A stretch of 64,000 nt of DNA, from assembly GCA_022410635.1 (NCBI GenBank), contig JAJVDF010000123.1, positions 1,607,505 to 1,671,504 of the forward strand. Reading direction: 5' to 3'. The stretch is from Tretioscincus oriximinensis (Eukaryota; Chordata; Lepidosauria; Squamata; Gymnophthalmidae). The stretch's first letter is position 1. Each line of letters opens with the position of its first letter. Both the position numbers and the translations under genes were made by a program. Below the pieces are notes generated by a model that was given only the letters and a program-made list of their open reading frames with translations, had not been told where the DNA came from and did not search any database. Shown piece after piece: positions 29,493 through 41,400 of the stretch.

Positions 29493-32400
29493 CGGTTCTT
29501 ATACGCCGCTTTTCTCACCTTTCAAAGGGACTCAAAGCGGCTTACAAGGATATATTTTGCCCGAAGGCTTCCATTCTATCTTCCCCACCAGGCTGTGGTG
29601 GTTCCCATGTATCTACTTGCAGTCAGTTGCAATTTCTTGCAATTCATGCTTTCGAATAGCTGGGTTGGCTAGAGCTACAGGCAAGTGGAAGGTGCTCACC
29701 CCTCCTCATGGCCGACACAGGGCTTCGAAACCCGATCTCCCAGGCGAGAGACGAATTCCTAAGCAACTGTGCCGCCTCCTTTAAAAAGTAAATGATCACC
29801 ATTCCTGTTCACCCTCACAATTCAGTACTTCTCCCACTTCTCTGTTACAATCTTTGTCCCCCTCTGTGGCCTTCTCCATTTCAAAGGTTTGTATTTCTTT
29901 TATAAACTTACCAAATATCCCAGAGGGAGGGGGGAAGAGCAGGCCTGGGCAGGGGCGTGGCTTCCTGGTTCCCTGTTTGGGAGTGGGAGTGGCTGAAGGA
30001 GCCAGCCAATGGGGCCTCGAATAGCCGGCTGGTCAGCAGATAAAAGGGAAGCTGACCAGGGCTAGAGGCCTTTCTGTCGAAGAAGACTTATGGTGTAGCA
30101 GGTTGACAGAGGGGTCCGCTTCTGATCTGCCTCAAAGGGAGGGGGTGGAAGTGTATGGTGGCCTGGAGGAGGCTTGACTTGGGGTTAAAACAAATAGACA
30201 TTGTGCCTATCACTTTAAGTTCTGGGAACAAAGGTTGCTCTTGCTTGGAGTTTGAGCTTGAGTCAGGCTTACTTCATAAAAGCTGAAGCTTTATTATTTT
30301 TATCTTCTTTCTATTTCTTGTTATTTGTTTCAATTCAAATATCTCTTTCTTTCTTTTGTTTCTGTAACAACACTAAATAATCGTGCTACTGTTGGGGGCT
30401 GGGAGTAAAGCCCCATCACTGAGGTAAACGCAGAGGCCTTGTGTAGGCCTGAGGGTATTACTGTTGCTCCANGCAGTCGTGGGGGCTGGCTTGGGCAACT
30501 GGGTGATATCGTGACACCCCAAGCTGGGAGGGTCATCTAATAGTGGGGCCATCAAGTAGGGGTCNCCACACCCTCTAGACAAGTTGTTTAAATCCAAAAT
30601 TTATTTTAAGTCCAGAATAACTTGGCCAACCTCATCTTTCTGAATTACCATAGTGAAAAGCTGATGGATCCATATGGAACTATAATCCTGTTCCTGAGAA
30701 CTCACTGGCACAGTCTCCTGATTGATTGCTCTTCCTTCTGCCCTTGTATGTCTGAGCTCCAGTGTGCATGTCTTGCCTTGAATCCAAGCCTAGTGCATAT
30801 GCCTTGTCTCAAATCCTAATGCAAAAGAGAAGGAAGTGGTGCTGGAGATACAACAATATACATACTACTCGGCTACTACATACTAAATCAGTCTACTAAT
30901 AAACAATTCTTAATATATTCGATAGTACATATAATGTACACAGCACAGTAGGCAGAACAAAAATGTATTATGTTGTCTCACATATACTAGAGAATAACAA
31001 AACATGAAGAAAACGTAATAGAAGGGGACAATCTTTATCCAGTTCAGGATTTCGTTGGAATGAATTCCTCAGCCCCCTGTGTGAAAGAAACAGAATGGCA
31101 GACAGAAATGCAATAAATAAAGAACACCATGACAGTTGTGCCTAGTAAATCTCCAATTACATTTGAAACACATTAAACAAACTTGAGAACTATTACTAGC
31201 AATCACTGTACCTCAGAAGGCGAAACCTTTAGATAGAATAATTTGTAAAAGTGGGCTGTGGGTCTCCCTGAAACCAAAAGAATGGGGGTCAGAGTCTGCA
31301 TCTTGTAAGAAGCTGAAAATAGTCCAAGTTAGAGGTGGCTGCTGAGCACTTCACAGGGGCTTCTCCTTTATTCCCCTTATCTGCTAGGAGAGAGGGCGAC
31401 ACCAGTAGCGCCATGTTGGGGGAATGGAGGGCAGAGTTCCCCCAACATGGCGGTTCCCATGGGGAAACGAAGGCTCTAATGAAGGCAAAAATCGTCAAAA
31501 TAACTCTTTGCGCTTTGTCACCAAACCCCCTGTGGAGCGCTCAGCAGCCAGCGCTGGTCCAAATGTCTGGAGAATTGATAAGAATGAATAAAATGGAAAG
31601 GAAGAAAAAAGTAAGACTGGCTTCTCAAAGCCTGCAAAGTCTTCACTGGGAGAGCACAANGGTCTGCACCAGAGGAGGAACCGTGTATCAAACCTTCAGA
31701 AGAGCTAAAAGGGCCCGTGAACTATACCATGGCAGGGAAAGCTAAAGTCAAAGAGTCAGANTGCAAGCCATATTGAGCCCGCTTGGAGATACAGGTTTTA
31801 TATTGAAGATAAATGAGCTTCTATCCCGGTTAATTTGCAAGAAGCATCAATGCCCATACGGGTAGGATCCATGCTAATATGGCTAATATGACTTATTTAA
31901 AAGAAATCTTGCTGCCATGGGTATCTTCAAAATGTTGTACTATGGGGTTCGTCTGGGGTACAGGTTACATAATCTAGAAGCATGCACCATACCAACCATA
32001 TCTTTTTCGAGGAAAAGGGAAGTCAACTCTGATACCAGCTTGTAAGTAATCCATTTGCTAAAAAGCCNGATTGCCCCAGCTGTCAAGAAAAGCCGGATAT
32101 GTTAATATCTGATTTGGAATGGGATCAATGGATTAAAAAAATTAGATNTACAAAAAATAATAAAGTAAAGGAATTACAATTAAAANTACTATCCAGGTGG
32201 TATCGGACACCAGTCCAATTATCTCACATGGGAGGGGGATCTCCAGAGTGTTGGCACGGATGTCAAGTTAGGGGGGATTTCCTGCATATGATTTATGATT
32301 GTAATGAGATACGTNATTTTTGGAANTTAATAGCAGGAGAATTGCAAGAGATTTTAGGAGTACAAATCATAAGATCCCCTANACTNAACATAATGTGCAA

Positions 32401-35400
32401 TACAACACACTTGCCTTTTTCGGCACAGGANTGNTTTATCATTGAACAAGCGGTATGGGCTGCCCAAATCGTGGNAGCCAGGGGCTGGAAGGAAAAACAA
32501 ACTTGGACAATACAGATATGGTATGAGTATCTAGCGGAGTTTCTTTTATTTGATGCCATAAGGCAAAAAAGATTAAGACTGATAGGTCAACTCCCAAAAG
32601 TAAGCTGGTAGATAAAATGGCAAAAGTTAATCTCATATGGTGTTGGGCACAATAATTGCAGAATTCTTTCACATGTTATTGCTATGCTTCTGGATCAACG
32701 GCTATTTGTATAATCAATGTTATGATCTCAGTGGGTATTTCTCTCCTGGGGGGGAACAAGATTTTCTCTGTGTTGTAAATATTTTTCTTATGTATGTGTG
32801 CCTTGTATTTCTTCTTTGTTTCTTGTATGCTTCTTGTATGTTTTTCCTTTTATGATATAATTGAATAAAAAATCAATATAAAAAAAAAAAAGAAAAGCCG
32901 GGGCAATCGAGCTTTTTAGCAAATGGATTACTGAAACTCTGTGACCATGTCAGTTGGAATCTTCCTGATGTAGCCATCATTGTGGTAGCAAAACCTCATC
33001 TGGATGGGGGTTTTGTTCACTCCTTTGTGCTTTGGTGTGTCATGAAAAATGAAAGAAATTTATTAAAAACAGTTTTCCAGTAAAGGACTCTACAAATTAG
33101 AAGCAAGTCCAGCAAGTGTCAGTTCAAGCCCTTTTTGTTTGACATGTTTCTGCTCTCAGCACACCCAGGGCCATTCCCCATTCCATTCGGTTTTCTCTTC
33201 TGACTCCACAAGAATTGCTTCCCCACCCCAATACCTTGCCCTGCATAGGATTTTATTTATAACATTTTTCATTTTCTTCTGTTGTACTACACTTCTGGAA
33301 AGTTTAGTGTTTTTCAAAGTCAGTTGACTCTGCTGACTAAAGTTACAGCCACTTAATTTTATTTATTTATACTTATACTCCACTCTATACCCGAAGGTCT
33401 CAGGGCAGCCAAAACAGTAAAACATCAGTGCAAAATTAAAACAGTATAAAACAATATTTAAAAGTAGGGACAGAGATGACATTTCTTTAGCCAAAGGCCA
33501 AGTAAAAGAGGTGTGTCTTCAAGGATCTTCTAAAACCATACAACGATGGTGACAGACGCACCTCGAGAGGGAGACTATTCCAAAGATGGGGGGCAACCAC
33601 CAAGAAGACCCTACCCCGGGTTCCCACTCTATTGGCTGTTGAAGGGGGTGGTGNAACCAGGAGGGCCTCCCCTGCAGACCTTAAGGCATTGGCAGGTTGG
33701 TATGGNAGAAGGTCTTCCTTTAGATATTTTGGGCCCAAGTTATTTAGGGCTTGCAAGTTAAAGTCAACACCTTGAATTGGGCTCGGTAGCAGATGGGCAG
33801 CCAGTGCAGCTCTTTCAAGACCGTTGTGATNTGTGTCCAGCCAGCCGTTCTGTTCAGCAGTCTAGCTGTTGCATTCTGCACCAACTGCAGCTTCCGAACC
33901 GTTTTCAAGGGTAGCTCCATGGATTACTGTGGCTAGATCATCCCTGTTCAGAAGTGGCCGTAATTGGCAAACCAGACGTAACTGGAAGTAGGCACTCCTG
34001 GCCACTGCCTCCACCTGATTTTCATGTGTCAGTACAGAGTCCAGAAGCATGCCCAGATTTCGCACATATNTCCTATAGGGTAATTCTACCCCACCAAGGA
34101 CATGATAATGTGCTCCAACCCATTTTCGGTCAGACTCTTGTTGGGATTTGCACCACCTGCACTCCAGCTGTTGGCCTTCCTGTTTCATCACCCTTAACTC
34201 CCCAGAATACCAGGGTGCTCTANGGGNTNCACAGATATGCCGAGGGCATTTGAAAGCGATTGTGTCAATAGTCCGGGTCATCTCCCNATTCCAGAGAGAG
34301 ATCAGAGCCTCGGCAGAAGTGCCATCCATGCCAACCGGGAAATCCCCCAGAGCCCAGATTTCATAAGTCTCCGGGGGCGGACCATCTGAATGGGTCTCTC
34401 ATCCTTGCAGGGGGAAGCAGTCACTGTAAGTCCAAATCTTAAGAAGCTGCACTAGGAAAGCTCAACTTATCACTGTTAGTGCATCTACACATTTTCCCCC
34501 TGTGTTTCTTATGTTAGCATGGCGTGATTGCCACATAGTTTGGTGAGACACAGCTTAAAATTGTGCTGTATAAAAACATCAGGGAAAAGCAGCTATCGTA
34601 GTGCAATATAATGGATGCCATTGTCTTAGATGGAGCTGGTGCGCATGTGCAGTTGCTAAAAAGTGTGATCACAGTGTGAATGGTTCTAATTGTGCACATC
34701 TGGGTATTTTGAACTGATGAAATACATGGATNTACAGTGCAAGGTGCTGATGAGAGATTCTCACCACACACTCCCCACACAGTTTCTCCAGATCTGGCAA
34801 ATGGATATTCATTTATTACATGATGGTTGATTGTAACATGATCAACATGTGTGCCTGGATGCACCATTAGTATAGTCAAATGCCAGTATTTGCATTGTCA
34901 AGACCAATTTTACTCGGACCAATGCCAAAGTATCAATTCTTAAGAACATTAGTGAATGGGCAATTTTATTGTAGTTATCTTTTCTTTCTTTTCTTTTTTG
35001 TTTGTATGGTAAGTTTTTAGCTAAGCAAAAAGCTCTGAAATTTATTTATGAGTCTATAAGACCCTGGTTGGTCCAAAAATAAATAAATAAATAAATAAAA
35101 TAAAATAAATTTGACATTTATTGTACGATTTGGTTGAGATACTTAAATGTTAAGTAACCAACTCCTAGTTGACTTTATGGAGATCTTCATGGCCCCCTCT
35201 ATCCTGTTTTCCTGACAAAGATACTAGTACGGTTTTCCATTGCCTACCTTCCAGGATCGAGTGTGGATCAAACCAGAATTCTCTGCTATCCAGGCAGTTT
35301 GCTCTACCACAATGCTCTCAGCAGTCAAATAGGGTTTGCTAAGTTCATCCCCAGCCTTTATAGATGCAGTAGATTGTGCATTTTAACAGAAGTGTGAAGC

Positions 35401-38400
35401 AGCTGTCCATACCGGTGGAAATAATTCCATTCAAACAGAACAGAAACCATTAGGAGAATATATTGATAAAACATGATTTTTATAGCTGTCCTATCCCAGT
35501 GAATCATATGTTGATTCTTTCTGTAGGTTCGTCTGGTTATCGCGGAAAAGGGCTTACCTTGTGAAGAGCGGGATGTTAGCATGCCGCTGACAGAGCACAA
35601 GGAACCTTGGTTTATGCGGCTCAACCTTGGAGAAGAAGTACCTGTGATCATTCATGGTGACAACATCATCAGTGACTACAACCAGATCATTGATTACATG
35701 GAAAAGAACTTCACAGGAGGTAAAAGTCAAAAGACAATGTTTGTTTTAGATTCTTGTTCTGCCTATTTGGAAAAGGGTAGATAAGTAGATCTGCAAATTA
35801 AAATTGAGCTTATTTCTTCAACTGTCTGCAGACTAAAATTTATGAATGGCAAACATCCTGCGGCTTCCAATCAATGTTTCTATTTTAGAGAAACCTTCAG
35901 GATTCCATGGGTCAGTATTACAGGCATTTTTGCTAGGCTTTGCCATGCATCTGTAATAAAAGTTTGAGCCTCAGCAATTTCCTGATTGCTGATATTTTTC
36001 AACATGCTAGCAAAATGCCTCATATTCCCCTTCTAAGCTTTTGTGAACCCAGGTTAATGGGAGAAAGCAGGAGCTCCGTGCGAAGACAGCAGCCCTATAT
36101 ACTCATACACTTCCTACTTTAGTTCCTACTGAGCATACTCAGGATTACATCCTGGCTTCTCAGCTCTATGATCCTGGTAGCTCGTCTTTCTTCTGTTAAA
36201 TATTTGTTTGCTTTCGTTTGTGACAGGAGGAAGGTAAGTATGGCATGGCTTGCAAATGAGCTCTTTCAGAACATAATGCAATTGTGTTTTTTAACATGCT
36301 GTGTGGAAGGGGTCCTTATTCTGCCTCACACAGTGGTTCGCCAGTTGCTTCTGGGAATTCCCAAGCAAAAAAAAAAAGGAAAACCTTCATCTGGTCTCAG
36401 TCCACTGCAAAAAGATGTTCGCTATTCTGTCTATATCTGTAACATTTATTTGTTTGTCTGTTTTTGTTTATTTAATTACATTTATATTTCACCCTATATG
36501 CGAAGGTCTCAGGTGGGGAGAGACTTCTACAACCTGGGGGCTATCACTGAGAACGCCCTCCCATGAGTCCACAACCCTTTGATGAATGAAGGAGNTGTGG
36601 GACTGTCAGGAGAGTTGCATCTGAAGATCTTAGTGTGCAGGTAGATATGTATGGGAGGAGGTTTTCCTTCAAATATTTTGTGTCCAAGTTGCTTAGGGCC
36701 TTGTAAGTCAATATTAGTCTCTTTAATTGGGCTCGGCATTGCAGTTCTTTCAGGACTGGCGTAACATGAGTCCAGCCGGCTTTACCAGTCATTAGCCTCA
36801 TCACTAGCCATGGTTGACTATTTTCTGTCCCTGTAATTTATGTAGCCTTCTGCCCAGTCTAGCTTAAACAAAATGACACCTTCAGAGCTATGAAACCCCC
36901 AATGTTGAAATGGCAATCTTTTAGCTTCAAGATGAGTTAAGGAAGAAAACGTCTAATATTGCAGACTCATACTCATCCAGAGGGTGCTGCATTAAGAATA
37001 TCTAATTGCACCCCAAGATCAAGTTCCNTTGCTCCAAGATACCAATAGTTTTTCTGACATATTTCATAATAATCACAATTTTACAACAACTTAAGTGGCT
37101 GATAGACTGTGATATCCCCAACATGGCAGCAGTGAAACTGACAATTTATCAACAACCCTAAGGGCTTGTGACGAAGCCTTCTTGACAGTCCCACCATCTT
37201 CATTCATCAAAGGAGTGTGGACACGTGGGAGAGCCTTCTCTTTGATAACCCCCAAGCCATGGAATGGTCCCCCCCCCCTCTAAGGTGCGTCAAGCACTTA
37301 CAAAAACAGTATGAAGGCTTACCTGTTCACTATCACCTTGCAAGCACTGTTATTATTTTTAACTACCCAATTTTGTATTTTTGATTTGTTTTACTGTTAT
37401 CTGCCCCGAGACCTTTGGGTATACAGCGGCATATAAATGTAAACAAAAACTAAATATATTAAGGTAGTCTGAACGGCTATATTTAGGCAAAATATAGCTA
37501 CTGGTAGTAGTAAGAAGATATTAATAGTTTTTATTGCTTTTATTATTATAAAACCCAAAGTAGGTGAGGGAACAGGGGTGCAAAATAAAGTAAGTAAATA
37601 AGTAAATAAGTAAGTAGTAAAGTAAATAAGTAAATTACAGCCCATGGACAAAATACAGCCAAAATATGGGCCTGATCTTTCGTTATAAAACAAGGACTGA
37701 TGTTTACAGAGGACTGTACCTACTTCCATGTATTCTGCTATAATTATGGTCTTCTTTTTTGGCTTCACCTTTTATCCTCAGAGCTTTAGGACAGTCAAGC
37801 TGAGAGACATCAAAGGCTTAAGAGGGCCTTTTGCAACTGATGGCACAAAGCCTGCCATCCATGCAAGTTTGAAGCTTTAAGAATATGCTTAAAATAGATC
37901 CATGGAAAAATTACTCTGGCAGTTTTACTGCACTCTTGTTTCCTCATGTTAACCGTCTTACCTCCTTATCACATTCAGCAAATTTTAAGCAGGTTAAGGA
38001 AATGGTGTCAGTGAAATATAAGCCCTTGGATTAACAGCTTGCATAGAACTTTGTTGAATCCTCTTAAAAAGGAAACTGAAAAATCAATTCCAAGCAACAT
38101 CTGAAGAAAGACAAAACCAACTTTTCTGTAGGGGGGCTTTACGTGGAAATAGCTGGTCAAGTTCAGGGACAAACAGTATTTTTCTCTTAGTTGTGANAAT
38201 AAACCATTTTGTGTCTGATGCTGTTCTAATATACATTATATTACACCATGGAATGGAGTCCTGCCTCCAAAATGGTGGCACCCACACAAAAGGATGATGC
38301 AACATCAACCCAATGGCACCTAGGACAGACTGGTGTGCAGCGCCAGTCCATATGGTACAGCCCACAAAATGATGGTGTAACAGATCAGCAGCCAAGCATT

Positions 38401-41400
38401 ACAGGACAATGCCAACACCAAAGCCAGACAGAGCTTCCACTCCAGCCCAGAAGCACAAACATNATTGCATTCGTAACTTTGACTACTGAATAACTCTGAG
38501 GCACAGAAGACGGCAGGATGGGAGATTAGGGAAAACAGCAAGAAATGGCAGAGGAAGAGAGAGAGAGGAGGAGAGAAGTAGTAATGGTGAGAATGGAGGC
38601 TTGAATGGGCTCTCAGCATATAAATATATAGTGGCTCTCTCCATGTATATATTAAGGGAACAGTATTACACTGTTACGTTAATGTGTTTCCTCATTTGTT
38701 TTGAGCAGTATATAACAAAAATAAAAACTGTGCAATTAAATAAACATGCTATTACAAAACTAGGCTGACCAGATGACCCCTTTTGGGGGGGGGGTAGAAA
38801 ACCCATTTTTGGGGTGCCTCCTGGTTTTTTATGAGGAAAAAAAAAATTAAAAATGCGGAAAAAAATCTTTTTTTGAAAAAAAAATTCCTCAGAAAAAACC
38901 TGGGAGGCACCCCAAAAACGGGTTTTCAACCCCCAAAAAATGTGGTCATCTGGTCAGCCTATTTACAAAACATAATATTAACAATGCTAAAAGGGCTATA
39001 CAAACATTAAATATTCTTTTAGATGTCTAGTAACTGTCCAAAAACCTTTCAGTACCAAATGATGGATGGATTAATTTTAAATTTATAGCTTGTGGTTTTC
39101 AGTCCCAAAGCAATTTTATGTTTCTGAAAAAACATCGTTCTGAGTTTCTTAAGCCACAAAAGTAAATGTACCTGCAGGTCATGTTTTTTAAAACAACAAC
39201 AACAGTAGTTCAGTGAAATAAGAGGGGGAAAGACAGAAGTGACCGTGATTCACAGATCTGTCAATTTCGTGGTAGAATCAGAAGCAAGTTGAACTCTTTG
39301 GTGACCTTTATGCTTTGGGCAAGCAATCTATTGAAAGTGGGATTAACCTACAAATCAGCATGTGTAGCTTGCTTCTGTTCATTTGCCACACCAGGGGTAC
39401 CACGCTGCGCTCCTTACAAGAAGGATGCACAAGTTCAGTTGCAAAGAAATTGTCAATACAGGAAGCTAAGCCTAACGGGACATAATATTCCAGCACTTAT
39501 CTGATTGTTCAGAACAAATATAAGTCGAAAGAAGACTCACTCACTGCTAGAATGGACAGTGTGGCTTTAACTGAGAAGTTCTTGATGTTTTCCCAGTTTG
39601 TGGAAATCAAACCGGAATGAATAAAACAAATCTATTTACCGGTAATTTACTGCACTGACTATTTATCCAGCTATTTGTTGGTCATATAAATTAACAAATA
39701 TTNTACTCTACTCTAAGCAAGTGAGAGGGAAATGAAAATAATGGATGAATAAATAAATAAAAATACAATATTGTGTCTGATCTTCAGGTCCTGAACTACA
39801 AAAGGGAATATTTTACAGATGATGGATGGGCAAAAAGGATATAACCTAAAAATCACACCATTTTTTTTACTCCCTTTCTAATAAAATTAAATCAAGCAAA
39901 AGGTGTATCCAAAATGCACCCAAAAGGTTACCTTGTTCTTAGCCATGCACATTTTGCATCTTGTTATAGTACTTTACTATCAGTGGTAGAGGTAATTTGT
40001 ATCTCCATTTCATATTGATTGCACATCAGTTGCTATGACTCATTTTATAATATGCTAGGAGCATGCCTGGAAGGTAGATTTACAGGATTCTCATTCAGTC
40101 TTCAGTGTGGTATTTCAGTTACATCTATTATTTTTTCATCCGTACCTATATTTATCACCACATGCACAATTTATGCAGATCTACCTCTTTGTTTGAGATT
40201 GGCAGATTTGCATCTAAAAGGCTAATCTGTAGTAATAATGGTCAGTTTAATTTTACTATTTTTTATTGCCTTTCAGAACATGTTACTCAGTTAATTCCTG
40301 AAGCAGGGACGATTATTCATTCCAGAGTGGTACAATACAGAGAACTCTTGGATTCCTTGCCCATGGATGCCTACACACACGGCTGCATTCTTCACCCTGA
40401 GCTGACCATGGATTCCATGATTCCAAAGTACGCTACAGCTGAGATCCGCAGTAAGTGGCACTTAAATAGAGCTGATTTCCGTTACAGAAATATATAATTA
40501 TTGTATTTGTTGGGGTTCTCTTGAGTGGAGTTACCGGAGGGCCAATAGAATGGCAAGATGGAGTAGGGGAAAGTGAGTGACCTGGACATTAATAGGCCAG
40601 CTGAGAAGGCAAACTGAGGTGGATTTTTAGCTGGCCATGGTAGTAGTCAGTTAATTTAAAATCAGAATGGAGGGGAGAGCAGATGGATGGATGGCTTTTT
40701 ATATCCTGCTTTCCTCACCAAAAGGGACTCAAAGCAGCTTACAAAAATAATTGGCCCTTAGGTTACATTCTATCTTCCCCACCAGGCTGTGGTGGTTCCC
40801 ATTTGTATAGTTGCAGTCACTTGCAATTTCATGCAATTCTTGCTTTCGAATAGCTATGTTGGCTAGAGCTGCAGGCTAATAGAAAGTGCTCACGCCTCCC
40901 CATGTAGAACACAGGGCCATGAAAAACGATCTCTCCGATGAGAGACTATCTCCTTATTGACTGGATGGAAGGAGAGAGGTGATAAAGGAGGGATGGAAGA
41001 GATTTAGGGAGAGAAAAATTCATATTCTGCATGAAGACATGGATATTTCAGAATAAAGCACTCTCTGGAATGCTTTATTCTGAAATATCATAAATGGCAG
41101 AATTAGCAAAATTTATTTATTTATTTATATTTATACCCCACCCCATACCTGAAGGTCTCAGGGCATCCAACAGTAAAATATCAATACAAAATTAACAAAT
41201 TAAAAACAGTATAAAAACAAATGATGTTGGGATGCAGCTTTAGTTAACTTATGGACTGGGTGTGTGCGTGTGCAGAAAAATATGCTTGTTTAGGAAAATG
41301 GACTAATGTCATAGAAGGATTTGTGAACGACCAGCCAATCCTTATTGGAAGGCAAATAAGTAGTAAAAGGGAAGAGACAAGATTAAAAACAAGCAGATGG

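Larger units (their letters stand above)
15684..35526 (+). other. GDAP1L1 intron 1 (19.8 kb)
   Basis: Bounded by GTAAATG and TTCTGTAG. Carries most of the listed repeats. No nested gene is supported on either strand. The stretches 15.9-17.4, 18.1-20.2, 22.2-24.2, 25.9-27.1 and 28.0-28.5 kb hold nothing I can name. Confidence 0.9.
35720..40276 (+). other. GDAP1L1 intron 2 (4.6 kb)
   Basis: Contains two L2 fragments, a CAGGG-family MITE and foldback copy 4. The stretches 37.7-38.75 and 39.0-40.2 kb show nothing I can name. Confidence 0.92.

Noticed and set aside
32099..32611. 170-codon open frame as a possible gene
   Set aside because: It is an L1 ORF2 C-terminus within a target-duplicated, poly(A)-ended insertion.
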